From positions 62,001-126,000 of the forward strand of contig JAOPGA020001235.1 of the NCBI GenBank assembly GCA_026419775.2: DNA of 64,000 nt, in the 5' to 3' direction. The stretch is from Acrasis kona. Its lineage: Eukaryota; Heterolobosea; Eutetramitea; Acrasida; Acrasidae. The position numbers and the translations under genes were made by a program. Numbering within the stretch: the stretch's first letter is position 1; the number at the start of each line of letters is the position of its first letter. Below the pieces are notes generated by a model. It had not been told where the DNA came from, did no database searches, and worked only from the letters and a program-made list of their open reading frames with translations. Of the stretch, positions 54,293-63,916 are shown piece after piece.

Positions 54293-54510
54293 GTTAACGA
54301 AATTATGTAAAAGTAATCAGATGTAAAATCCTTTTGCTCAAGTACTAAACTTTTGATTGATAAAGTATATAATATTATGAACTTAATGAAATGAGAGCAG
54401 TTGGACCAAGGACAGGTAAATGTATATATATTACACAGCCTTGAATACCACTAGCATCAACATACACTAAGCTTGCTCGAGTGTCCCCTATTGTTATCCA
54501 TCATGTATTT

Positions 54511-54578
54511 TTTAGGGTGGGAGGGTAGGGTAATGCAAACCAAATGAAATGTAAAATCTCGTGCTGTATAGTTCCAAA
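54511..54578 (+). repeat. 68-bp direct repeat, copy 2 (with G-quadruplex motif)
   Basis: Perfect copy of 54225-54292; quadruplex motif at 54515-54530. It lies just outside the right inverted-repeat arm, so the arm plus its edge was probably duplicated. Confidence 0.95.
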
Positions 54579-54883
54579 TGTATTCTAGTAATAATCCTCC
54601 TTCAAATGCTCTCTAATTTAATTCTCAACCGCTTTTCAAACTGAAATGTAATAACGAATATATATATCCTGTAAAGCACACTACCCCAACGATACAGACA
54701 GTATCGCTCTTTTTAACGTAGAATCATACACGTAAAAAAAGCCTTAACAGCTGCAAACGAAGAGAGCAAGAGGCAAACAGGGTTGACTCAACCGAGGACA
54801 TTACATCGTTCGGATAGAAGTTACGGCGGTTATCCCGTCGTGTGTGCTATCAACTATAGGATCAAGTAACAGATCTGTAGCCC
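54579..54883. other. Spacer before the Kolobok-like element
   Basis: About 300 bp with no coding frame, repeat or RNA gene that I can recognise. Ends at the TTAA that borders the next element. Confidence 0.5.
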
Positions 54884-54887
54884 TTAA

Positions 54888-54899
54888 GGGGGCAGTGCA
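54888..54899 (+). repeat. Kolobok-like left terminal repeat
   Basis: GGGGGCAGTGCA directly inside TTAA; pairs with 57840-57851. Confidence 0.85.
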
Positions 54900-55037
54900 G
54901 TGAAAAAGTAATTATGAATCTGTATGCTGGACACTATAAGCAGTAAAATTACCTCTTGCAGGGATGGGTGTTCTTACACCGTCTTCGAGTTATAAAGGGT
55001 GAGCTTTTACAATGAATTTACAAAATATTTTCGAAAG

Positions 55038-57107
55038 TCATTTATTTGAACAGTTTTCTTTGGTTTTATGACATTGCAGTGAACACTTTTGGTTGTTTGC
55101 GCGGCAGCTACACCTGTNGTTCTTACAATCACCCTTATTGGCACAATTACAAAACCCATGAAAAACTCGCTTCTGCTTTTTTGCAGGCTCTGGATTATTG
55201 TCATCCAGCATCCTTCTTTTTTTGTCTTCGGCAGATTTAGAATAATAATCATCCTTTGATGCGGATGCATGTAGTGCTCGAATCTTGAGTCGCTGTTGTA
55301 CAGTGTTCTTCCTACCAATCAAAGATCTACGGTACACACTTATCCTCTCCCTTTCTTTTTGAGATGCTTGTAATCTTAATCTTGCACCTGTACTTAGTTT
55401 TATACCCAATGGGTCGAGTATACGTGTGACGCCATCAAGATTTCCAACATTGTATCGTAGTGCCTCCCCCATAATTCGGCCACTGTATGTTTTTTTAAAA
55501 TCAATGGTTTTTTCAGCTCCACATTTGTATACACGATTTACACCCTCGTTCCTACCAGTATTCCACCCTTGAACATACTTCTCCGCTCGTGTACCAATTA
55601 GTCCACATATACCTACAAGCTTGTTGTATATAATGAGGTCTTTGGGACTGCTTATATCAAGAAACTTTGCCATTGAACCTAATTTCTTCTTATGTGGACA
55701 TGAATCCGTGCAGTTCTTGTGGTCATTTGTCTTGTGCTTTGGCCAGTTGTTCCATAGCTTTTCCCATAGAGGCACAGCCGCTTGGTAACCATCAGTTTTG
55801 ATAACATCTCTTACGGAACTAGTTACAATGCCCCAATATCTACCAGCAGAAGCCCCAAGATTACATTTCAATTCCAAAACTGCGCCAACAAATGCTTTTT
55901 TTCCATGAGCGCCGTCATTTGTTTCGATTGGTTTTAGAACTCGATTTGCTTCTCTTGGATCATTAATTAATGATTTTTCTATAATTGCTTTTGCTTTACC
56001 ATCTCGGTCATGTACATAAACAGCTGGTCGTAAAGGGAGATCATCTATAATGTAGTCTGGATTTTCTTTCATTTGTTTGATCCATTCCTCTAAAGCTTCT
56101 GCCTCCATCTGAGATGCAGCGCCTTTACACCACTCTTTGTAGGTATCATCGTCCTCATCACCTTCTATGTAGTCAGTTCTTGTTCGGCGCTTATTTACAA
56201 CATCAATAATTTTATAGATGTTATTACATTCGAAGACAGTAAATGTACACTCTAGAGAATGAAACCCCATTGATGCATACCGACCATCAAAAGCACAAAT
56301 AAAGTACCATGCATCAAACATGTATCGATAGATCAAGCTTATAAGTTCCAATGGGATATGCTGATTATTTCTGATTTTGAACATATGACGCATTTTATAT
56401 TCTACAACAAACAGACAGTGGTTGACTATATCAGCTCGCACTTCTTGAAAAGACTTTCGAGCTTCTAACTTTGCAGTTGGCCATACAAGCTTTGTTCCAG
56501 AGTCGACAACATTGTGCTTTGATTGTGGGTGGACGTCCAAAATACAGTGATACTTTTCATACTGTGGATAAGTTTGATGGCTCATTTGTGCTGCAATGTT
56601 ATCACGATAATTTATTTCATACACTCTTGAATTGTGTTCGCTTCGGGGGGATCCATGATATACTCCTTGGAATCCACAAATTCCGCATTGGTATTTTATC
56701 TGCACTGTTACCCCACAATATAATGTTGAAATTAATTTGATCTTGTTTGAATGTAGACATCTCTTACAAGACTGACCCTGAATTAGATCATTTATGGTAT
56801 CTATGTTAACAATAGCATTGGTGAACGACCTGTCACTTACCTTATCGTTTGATGTATTTGTCGGTTGATCTGAAATTTTTAGGGAATGTTTGTTGTTCGA
56901 TTTGCGTGCATTATTCAAGTGGTTCTGCAAAGAATCCTCCAACTTTAAATTCTTACTCATCCGGTAGTGTGCCCAATAACAATGATCACATATTGGGCCT
57001 TGAATACCCAGCTCAACACCAAATAGTCGCACATGCTGCTCATTAGTTACCGCATTTTTAGTTCGGTATTTATGATACTGTGTGTGGCATAAAATGCATT
57101 TGTTCAT
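55038..57107 (-). CDS. Kolobok/Mutator-like transposase with CXC-type C-terminal cluster
   Basis: About 689 aa from ATG 57107 (MNKCILCHTQYHKYRTKN); the open frame begins slightly earlier without ATG. The N-terminal cysteine pairs (CILC, ICDHCYWAH, CKRC, YQCGICGF) suggest zinc binding. Core: FICAFDGRYASMGFHSLECT holds a likely first Asp, and AVYVHDRDGKAKAIIEKSL the second region, after a GAASQMEAEALEEWIK block that matches the SSK-ME-x-EGA pattern of Kolobok-type enzymes. The C-terminus is FCNCANKGDCKN..RCSCRA, then CSLQCHK, a tesmin/TSO1-like CXC cluster, preceded by Lys-rich sequence. One codon contains the N at 55119. A CXC tail on this transposase class is not something I have seen described. 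Confidence 0.82.
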   Translation of the reverse strand: MNKCILCHTQYHKYRTKNAVTNEQHVRLFGVELGIQGPICDHCYWAHYRMSKNLKLEDSLQNHLNNARKSNNKHSLKISDQPTNTSNDKVSDRSFTNAIVNIDTINDLIQGQSCKRCLHSNKIKLISTLYCGVTVQIKYQCGICGFQGVYHGSPRSEHNSRVYEINYRDNIAAQMSHQTYPQYEKYHCILDVHPQSKHNVVDSGTKLVWPTAKLEARKSFQEVRADIVNHCLFVVEYKMRHMFKIRNNQHIPLELISLIYRYMFDAWYFICAFDGRYASMGFHSLECTFTVFECNNIYKIIDVVNKRRTRTDYIEGDEDDDTYKEWCKGAASQMEAEALEEWIKQMKENPDYIIDDLPLRPAVYVHDRDGKAKAIIEKSLINDPREANRVLKPIETNDGAHGKKAFVGAVLELKCNLGASAGRYWGIVTSSVRDVIKTDGYQAAVPLWEKLWNNWPKHKTNDHKNCTDSCPHKKKLGSMAKFLDISSPKDLIIYNKLVGICGLIGTRAEKYVQGWNTGRNEGVNRVYKCGAEKTIDFKKTYSGRIMGEALRYNVGNLDGVTRILDPLGIKLSTGARLRLQASQKERERISVYRRSLIGRKNTVQQRLKIRALHASASKDDYYSKSAEDKKRRMLDDNNPEPAKKQKRVFHGFCNCANKGDCKNXRCSCRANNQKCSLQCHKTKENCSNK

Positions 57108-57839
57108 GCTTATTACAATGAAATTCAGTTTGAATCGCTCTTTATCGAAGAACTTCAATCATTGTAGAGAAATACTGCAGCTTCAAAATTTAAAAGCATA
57201 GCAGTATACCCTTTTCTCTTACTATATAGCCATCACACTCTATTAGATATGTGTACTGGTTGTCTGAATCATCAACGAAATTTTACGAAGACTATATTGG
57301 GTTGACTAATGTGCCTCGAGTAATGGACAGCGAAGTACTTACAAAGAACACTGAGATCATGTATGTGGTCAGTTTTAAGTACACTTACTTCAATATTGAT
57401 GGTATTGTCAACATAATTGTTAAAAAGACAAATATAACGATAGTTGTTTTCAGTACACACTCCACACCTATTAGAGAGTTTTGCTGATTGCCTATAAGTC
57501 ACTGTTAGTGTACAAGTAATATGGTAGCTGCAGAGTTCATTGAAAATGAGTTGTTGTTACTTGCTTCTCAACACAAAGTGACAACTACAACCGTGAAACG
57601 ATAAATAATAAATTTTTGAAGTTTCCCTTATTTTATGATAACACTATACCTATGCGACTCTGTAGAGTAGCTATGCAACTTTTAAAAAGGTTTGGATGAA
57701 GATGCGCATTTGGTCTTAATTATTGTAAAAGTGAACTTCGAGGCGCTATTGCAGAGAATCAGCATAGATAATCCCAAAATTTTTTTGCTTCGATAGTGAT
57801 ATAATAACACAGAGATTCTTTACACGCAAAATTTTTTAT

Positions 57840-57851
57840 TGCACTGCCCCC
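57840..57851 (-). repeat. Kolobok-like right terminal repeat
   Basis: TGCACTGCCCCC directly before TTAA (57852-57855); complement of the left end. Confidence 0.85.
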
Positions 57852-58023
57852 TTAAGTAGGCGAAATCATTAAAATTATTCAAAATCTTGAAGGACCAAAC
57901 AAGCCCAACAATACTTTTTATGTGTTCTTGCTCTACACAAGCTTTTGATGAGTTCTCTCAAAAAAATATTCTCGGCACACCCCGGCACATACACTTTTCA
58001 ACACACAAATTCTCAGTTGTAAA

Positions 58024-59014
58024 ATGGATACTATTGAAGTAAGGGAGTACTACAGGGACGACGACAAGCGTCGTAAATTCTATCAATACGTTGGTAAAAA
58101 GCACGTACTATTTGATTGCGGACACTGCAAAAAAGAATGCCGTAGCAATTTGAAGTTCGAGTACCTAAGAGCAGCATTTCTACCGAAACTTAAGACGACT
58201 ATCAACAAACAGTGCGCGGCTGAACCGTTCGTTAACGGTGCCCAAAGTTGAACATGCAACAAAAACAAAAAAAACAACAGTGAGTTTCCCGCTTGATCCG
58301 TCGCCGCAAACAAATTCTTCAGCGACCTTCCAAACAAGATTTTCATATCTGGGGAAGATGAAGTCATTGAAACCAACTCTGGCAATTCGTCGGCCAAGCT
58401 TATTGGCTACACCGTGCTCAAGAATGACTACGATAGAGACGAGGCTTTTCGGCTACTAAGAAGCACTGAAGATCATGGCGGCTTTAAATTATGCTTTGAC
58501 CACGATAGAAAAGGTAGCGCAAGTGATTTTTGGAGTTGGATTTCAGAAAGGCAATAATGAGATTCGGCCATACTCTAAAAATTTGAACTCTTTAGTGCAC
58601 AAGAAAAAATTTTCAACCATACGAGACGACACATTTAAAGCATTGAAGATGTTACAGGAAGTGATACTCAAACAATTGAAGGAGACCGACCCAACAACAT
58701 TGTTGAGATCAGAGCGTGCCAGATCTAATTTGCCGTAGAATGTGCGCGAGGCATATCCATTCATACTACCGGTGTTCTATTTAAATTTATATAATGCTTT
58801 GTCTTTCGAAACACTGGGACAAAAATGATAGCGCTACCACCCCAGGCTTCTTGTTCTCTTTCTGTACACCAGATTTGAAAGGTGGAGATTTGTATTTACG
58901 TCAATTATAAGAAAATACAGACCCTGTAACAGATGACTCCGATATAGATGGTAACAACTCTGAATGCTCTTCGGATGATGACAGTGAAGAATACTACAGA
59001 GGTGCTCACCTTTA
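58024..59014 (+). pseudogene. Uncharacterised coding remnants, acidic C-terminus
   Basis: Protein-like pieces on the plus strand in more than one frame. The first starts MDTIEVREYYRDDDKRRKFY and has a Cys-His pair region (FDCGHCKKECR). A later piece contains FISGEDEVIETNSGNSSAKL and GFKLCFDHDRKGSASDFWSW. A helical piece is FKALKMLQEVILKQLKETDP. An acidic end is DDSDIDGNNSECSSDDDSEE. Whether these are exons of one gene or a decayed gene is not settled. No family recognised. The neighbourhood (Kolobok-like element on one side, repeats and integrase remnants on the other) suggests an element-borne gene. Confidence 0.35.
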
Positions 59015-59892
59015 AATAAATCTTGTTTCTAAAATCATTTCAAAGTCTTTTTATTGTTTGTAGGTTGTAATTGAGCTATCACCCTATTGGTTTCGGGTTC
59101 AATTCATTGAAGCACCTCTGCAATCATCATATCTTACCATTTAATAGATCTTTTATGGTCAGATAATTGACAACGGCATTAAGAAAAGGATATCACTAAC
59201 AGTATGATCGTTACACTCAACAAACACTAATTCAAGTATAGATGCGATGGTGCTAAAAAGGAGAACAAACTACTTTCACATTATTACCAAGAAATTGGTG
59301 TAAGTTTTTGATTATTATACTGCTAAACACATTACTAGACAGTATCAAAGGAAGTTGTAAGGATCAAAGTATATTGATGACAATGTTTGATACGAGATGT
59401 CACAAAGATAACTCAAAGAGTAATATTATAATTTTCATATAGATGTTTAACTTTAGTAGGCTCGCCTGACTAGATTCAATGATCCTTAGATAGCTAAGAT
59501 GTTCATAAAGTTGCCAATGTGATGACTGGCTCTAATACAAAATTGATTTCATGGAACGTATCGATTAAAAGACCTACAAAGTCATGTAAGACATTATTCT
59601 CATTTTAACAATAATTAACATAACATAGAAGAACATGCATAGCTAGTCACGAGTCATAGGCAAGAGCAACGTGATAGAGAGTCTAAGACATTAAATTATA
59701 ATCATACATTTAAAGCGGACTGTTTTTATAACGCCGATAAAAACACATTTGAAAAGTGACTTCCATTGCAGCATTGTTAATGTGTACTCAATAAATTGTT
59801 GGTTTAACTAAATACCCTATTGCAATAATAGATCTCGTCAACTATAAATCCTCCATTGTGACCAAACAAGCCACATCCTGCTACAACGTTTA
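59015..59892. other. AT-rich stretch without genes
   Basis: About 880 bp of AT-rich sequence with no open frame of note, no hairpin and no recognised repeat. Confidence 0.5.
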
Positions 59893-60181
59893 GATCTAAA
59901 ATATGATCAAACGATTGATAGATTATAAGATACGATCTTTAATCTGTATTAAGATCCATTTTATGATCCATTATATGATCGGTTTTTGATACAAAACATG
60001 ATACAAATTTTGATCGATTTTATGATCGATAATCCGATTGCACCAAACTGGACTTTTTTATCGGTAGTTTGATCCAATTTTGATCTAAATTTTGATCCAA
60101 AATATGATCGATGTTTGATCGCAGGTATGATAACGATGTTGATTGATTGTTGATTGCAATTATGATCGCAGTCAACCGATC
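59893..60181. repeat. GATC-rich degenerate array
   Basis: Fifteen GATC tetramers in 289 bp, where about one would be expected. Most sit in units such as TTTTGATC(C/G), TATGATC(C/G)A and GATCGAT, spaced 10-40 bp. GATC is its own complement, so the array is strand-symmetric. Neither neighbour explains it. It could be a decayed minisatellite or a protein-binding cluster. Confidence 0.7.
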
Positions 60182-60225
60182 ATAAATTAAATCAAGTGTT
60201 GAATCTGTGGAGGTTTCCAAAGTAG

Positions 60226-60784
60226 TTGAATACAATTATTACAAAAAAAGTTGCAACCATTGAGCACAATCGTATGTCATACATTCAATTTATGAAGATG
60301 CGCTCAACAAATGACGATCGAGATAATTTATTAAAGTCAACACTCAGATCAGATGAAGGAAAAGAATTCTCAAACTCATTAGTTGCAAACATTTGCCAAC
60401 TGGGGAATGTTAACTACATGATTACCATTCAGAGTTAAATCCATCGACATCAACGGCAACTACCTAATAGAAAGCCAAGTCGAAGAGTTCCATGCACCAG
60501 CACAGTTCCTAGCAAGCGTGGATACCAGGATTAAGAACAAGAAACTGAATCCGGATATGCGACTACCCGAAGTGGATAAGGAAGAGCTATTCAATGAATT
60601 TGTCAAAGAGCGCTTCTCAATAGACGAAGATCAGATAGAAGCAGACGATGATGAAGAGATAAGCGAAGTTGGAGTAGATGACGAAGAAGACGCATCATAC
60701 AATGACAACGATGAAGAAGAAGATCCTGGTGACCATAACATCAAACCAAAACTTGTAAGGAACAAGCGTAACCCCAAGAAGTAG
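60226..60784 (+). mobile_element. Remnant of a retroviral-type integrase (LTR-retrotransposon or Polinton kin), broken
   Basis: Two pieces: one with a LRSDEGKEFSN-like motif of the integrase core, the next with a chromo/SH3-like C-terminal part (IDINGNYLIESQVEEFHAPA) and a long acidic tail. Only the 3' part of an integrase region is present; no LTR, capsid or polymerase is seen nearby. It looks old and broken in a few places. Family cannot be settled between Polinton-type and LTR-type. Confidence 0.5.
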
Positions 60785-61653
60785 ACCACTCGTACCTCGA
60801 GGTCCAGTGGCCCCTGGGAGTGTTGTAACCAAAGACTTACAATGTGGAAGGTGGCATCTGAGAGATTGAAGTATGCAGTTCCGAGTAAGTTCCACGGTAC
60901 TATNAATACGGAACATACTATGTAAATAATATATCAAATAAAACAGTAACAAGCAGTTTGATACAAGTCTCCCTGTTACTAATACTATACATCTCATTAT
61001 CCTCAACACTCTACAAAAGAGTTCTAACGAATTAATTATTAATTTTAAAAACATCACAGGATTTATAGTGAATGATGTCCTTGACTTGTATAGACGATTA
61101 GTCAACCACATCCATACCAAGACCCTGTACCCCCGAAGTCATTGAAACATCTTTCTAAACTAATATCTCAGTTGTACATCGGTTCTAATAAACTAGTAAT
61201 TCATATCATTATTGTTATACCAGCTAATATGTTTAAAATCTTGCATATTGATCACTGTATCAAGACAAAAGCTACAATGATTGCTGCATAACCCTAAAAG
61301 AATAGAATAGGATTTATTTATACAAATCTAGTTCTGGTAGGGTTTTCTTTATATTTGTGTCTAGTTTAGTACCAAGTCTTTTTGTTATCTCATGTTTGGT
61401 TCTATTTTTTTCAACTCAAATTCTTGGGTGTCTTGTCGTTGATGTCTTGACGCCTTGATCTGTTCAAATGTCTTTGATTTGGTTGAAGATGCCCAAGAGA
61501 GCGATTTAATTTTTGCTTGGCTTTCATTATGACACCACTTTAAATTGATGTCAACCGACACACCTCGCTATGACATAATTGATAAAGTGTGCATTGATGT
61601 GTTGCCGCTATTTTCTAACAAACATTACAAAACACACTTATACATCCATCGAC
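60785..61653. other. Gene-free stretch
   Basis: About 870 bp, AT-rich, with one N at about 60904. No coding frame I trust, no RNA gene and no repeat. Confidence 0.5.
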
Positions 61654-62141
61654 AATGCCCAGAGGAAGAAGCACAAAAAAGATCACAATGAAGAAGACAA
61701 GAAAAGCACCAACAGAAGAAGATGCTATCAAGATTATAACATACTCACTAGATGTGTTACCACAACAGGAATGAATTCAAAAATAAATCATTCCAAGATA
61801 TAATCAAGCTAGTTGTGAATGGTCAGAAGAAGAAGCAACTTGTTAAGCTGAGTAACACGCTTCTTCAAGGTGCTTATTCTGTCAGCCTGAAAAACAAGCA
61901 AGTGATCAAGAAGCTTCAGACATTGGGTGATCATGATGTCACCGTGGAAGACAAAGAATCTTTCCTAAAAAAATTTATCTCGCCGACTGAAGATTCATTC
62001 TTTGAGGAAGGAGATTTTGAAGATGCGGTTGACGAGGATGACAAAGATGACAATGACGAGAAAGATGAGAATGACCAAGATCAACTTAAAAACAAAGATG
62101 CAAGCAGCCCTGAGGACGATGGCAGGGCAACACACATCTAA
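61654..62141 (+). pseudogene. Uncharacterised basic-then-acidic protein remnant
   Basis: The plus-strand frame starts MPRGRSTKKITMKKTRKAPT, a strongly basic stretch, and a following frame has IIKLVVNGQKKKQLVKLSNT and a very acidic Asp/Glu tail. It looks broken. Small basic plus acidic proteins occur in DNA-packaging and chromatin roles, but no family was recognised. Its neighbours are element remnants, so it may belong to the same old element as the integrase pieces. Confidence 0.3.
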
Positions 62142-62557
62142 TAACTTTCAATGCCATAAACAGTACAATTATAGTTGTGGGAATCAGGTAGTCCCCATAA
62201 GCTTGGGTGACCTGAAGGCTAGCAACCTGTGTGCACTCCGAAGGCCGGAATAAATACCCCCTACAGCAAATATCTGATTGGGCCAAAAAAGCAATAAGGT
62301 GCATGTTCGTTGACCTGTGGATACTTTCAAGTCTAGTGTCAATTTGATTAAGAAAAAGATTAGAGGATTTGATGTAGTAACGTATGACATTTCTTCAACG
62401 GAAATAATACATCAGAGACAAGCAGCCGGGAAAGCTAGTTGCAATTAAGTACTAATGTTATTGAAGGGAACACTAAAAAAAGGGTCATAAGGAATCATTT
62501 AAAAACAATGGGAAGAAATGGTCAGAATCTGATTTGAAATTAGCAAACTATTCTTAC
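62142..62557. other. Non-coding stretch
   Basis: About 415 bp without a convincing frame or repeat. It may contain introns or 3' UTR of the minus-strand exon that follows. Confidence 0.4.
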
Positions 62558-62775
62558 ATGAACCTTTGATTGCTTGATGGCAACATCATCGTTAATAGCG
62601 TATGGATTGCAGTATACAATAACGTTGGGTGCTGCAGATTCTCCAAAAATGTCCCAACTATGATCAAGAAGTGCATAAGTGTCATCTCCGTCCTTCAAAG
62701 CTACAGCCATAGATTTTGATATACAGTCATCTCTGAGAGGTATGTTCTGGCGCTTATCTATAGTATGAAAGAATT
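62558..62775 (-). CDS. Single exon of an uncharacterised gene
   Basis: A minus-strand frame of 72 codons bounded by an acceptor (CCAAG, upstream end at 62775) and a GTAAGA donor (after 62558). It reads FFHTIDKRQNIPLRDDCISK, then MAVALKDGDDTYALLDHSWD and NVIVYCNPYAINDDVAIKQS. The composition is clearly protein-like, and phase and splice signals agree. Flanking exons were not identified with confidence. A Gln/Asn/Thr-rich frame lies just upstream at 62824-63099. Family unknown. Confidence 0.4.
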
Positions 62776-62823
62776 CTTGGACCAGATGGGAGATTATATA
62801 TTTAAAAATAAAAATGTGCTCAT

Positions 62824-63099
62824 TTATTTGTCAAACAACATATCTCTCAGATTGTGTGTTGCATTTGATTGAACACTGTCTTCATTAAATTGTGATGATG
62901 GTGGAGTGTTTATTAAAAAAGCAAATGAGGGTAATTGCTGTGACCATTGATTTGATGGTGTTAGGCTGGGCTGTTGGTTGTTGTTGATTGTTGTTGGTGT
63001 TGTGTTGTTGATGATGTTGTTGGTCGTTGATGATGTGTTGGTGATGTTGTTTGTTGTTGTATTGGTGTTGGTGTTGTGGTGTGGATGGTTGGTCATCAA
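62824..63099 (-). CDS. Asn/Thr/Gln-rich low-complexity frame
   Basis: Minus-strand frame of 91 aa starting MMTNHPHHNTNTNTTTNNIT. The first part is translated from an imperfect CAA/AAC repeat at about 62965-63075; the end (SQFNEDSVQSNATHNLRDML) is ordinary sequence. Another frame over the same repeat is also open (Gln/His version), so the reading frame is uncertain. It may be an exon of the same gene as 62558-62775. Confidence 0.3.
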   Translation of the reverse strand: MMTNHPHHNTNTNTTTNNITNTSSTTNNIINNTTPTTINNNQQPSLTPSNQWSQQLPSFAFLINTPPSSQFNEDSVQSNATHNLRDMLFDK

Positions 63100-63179
63100 C
63101 TACTTCAATTATATCTGGACTCGAGGCTCTAAAGTTGGCTGCTTACAAAAACCAACCAACATCGAACGCAGCACTTTAA

Positions 63180-63682
63180 ATGTTCATCAAGAGCGAGTCA
63201 AACACACTTATAGAAACAGCCCATCTAGGATTATTGGAGTGCGTTCCAACGATGGATCGCTTATACGCCTCTAACAATACTTTTAATAAATGCTACTCCA
63301 CTCCAATGTCCATGCCTGACATCGCCGCATTAGCCGGTATTGCACAGAAACCAGATGTCATTGGCACCTTCTGGTGTTGGGTCACTCAGTTTGTAGAAAG
63401 CTTCCCCTGAAGGTCGTTCATGACTTCATGAAGCAGATGATGTTAATTAAGGAATCCTCAGCATTGATCGCCGTCTACTCCGGTAACACAGAAGACGCAT
63501 TCCCCATTGATACAAGAACTATCACATTGAAAAAGTTTGACAGTACTTCAGTTCTAGTGGACGGCAAGTACACCCTCGCTGTGTTGAACGGTTCCTCGTC
63601 CCTGATTTTGTGGAGTAAGAAACGTTTCTTTCGGCGTGTTTCCATACATTGCTTCTTGGAGGACGAACCTTTTTTTGTGTAG
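63180..63682 (+). pseudogene. Uncharacterised plus-strand coding pieces
   Basis: Two adjoining plus-strand frames. The first (63180-63410) reads IKSESNTLIETAHLGLLECV, then SMPDIAALAGIAQKPDVIGT. The second (63374-63682) reads VVHDFMKQMMLIKESSALIA, then STSVLVDGKYTLAVLNGSSS. Both look like real protein but do not join in one frame. No family recognised. The second overlaps the end of the minus-strand frame below. Confidence 0.3.
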
Positions 63683-63916
63683 AATTAGCGACAATTTGTT
63701 GCGTATCTTGCGTATTATATCCTCGAAATCGTCAGAATTTTGTTCATTTTGGCCAAAGTTTTGAGTCTGAAAATCGTCTTCATGCGTAAATGTTTGAGGG
63801 CTCTGGCTGTCTAACCTCCTTCGTTTATTTTGGTTGTCTTGCTCAACATCACTCACATAGGTCACAGGTTGTTGCTTCCCTAGAGTACTAGTCCGCGTGC
63901 CTCTTTCTGTCATCAT
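63554..63916 (-). CDS. Possible N-terminal exon of an uncharacterised protein
   Basis: Minus-strand frame of ~120 aa starting MMTERGTRTSTLGKQQPVTY, with a basic nuclear-signal-like patch NKRRRLDSQSP and a polar Gln/Asn/Asp-rich stretch (DDFQTQNFGQNEQNSDDFED) before a helix (IIRKIRNKLSLILHKKRFVL). It is probably a first exon, with introns to the left. It could continue to exons at 63099-62558. Overlap with the plus-strand frame at 63554-63682 means one of the two is spurious there. Confidence 0.35.
   Translation of the reverse strand: MMTERGTRTSTLGKQQPVTYVSDVEQDNQNKRRRLDSQSPQTFTHEDDFQTQNFGQNEQNSDDFEDIIRKIRNKLSLILHKKRFVLQEAMYGNTPKETFLTPQNQGRGTVQHSEGVLAVH

Larger units (their letters stand above)
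53061..54475. mobile_element. Inverted-repeat element with G-quadruplex motifs and a small spliced frame
   Basis: Inverted repeats of about 184 bp (53061-53245 and 54292-54475, roughly 95% identical) enclose ~1.05 kb. The inner edge of each arm carries a run of G-triplets: GGGTGGGTGGGTGGG on the minus strand at 53252-53266 and GGGTGGGAGGGTAGGG on the plus strand at 54229-54244. A 68-bp unit including the latter (54225-54292) is repeated perfectly at 54511-54578. A minus-strand frame with a likely intron (53617-53688) lies inside. No transposase is recognised, so it may be a non-autonomous or unknown element. Arms lack obvious target duplications. Confidence 0.6.
54888..57851. mobile_element. 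Kolobok-like DNA transposon (TTAA target duplication)
   Basis: A 2964-bp element. The ends are GGGGGCAGTGCA (54888 onward) and its complement TGCACTGCCCCC (up to 57851), and both ends are flanked by TTAA (54884-54887 and 57852-57855). TTAA duplication with short TIRs fits the Kolobok (or piggyBac) groups; the transposase inside does not look like piggyBac. One long minus-strand transposase frame fills most of it, open through an N at 55119. ~700 bp between transposase start and right end hold only AT-rich sequence and a short minus-strand frame (57272-57502). Recent enough to remain open. Confidence 0.85.

Noticed and set aside
57251-57502. Short overlapping frames in the right part of the Kolobok-like element
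   Set aside because: Plus and minus frames cover the same AT-rich DNA; neither has a recognisable domain. The minus one could be an exon, but there is no evidence.
54884-57855. piggyBac element
   Set aside because: TTAA duplication fits, but the transposase core motifs differ from the piggyBac DDD type and fit Kolobok-like enzymes better.
59893-60181. Bacterial-type oriC or Dam-regulated site in the GATC cluster
   Set aside because: The genome is eukaryotic, and there are no DnaA-box-like elements; the cluster is reported only as an unexplained array.
60695-61120. Minus-strand 141-codon frame
   Set aside because: It lies antisense to the acidic tail of the integrase remnant and crosses an N; composition is not protein-like.
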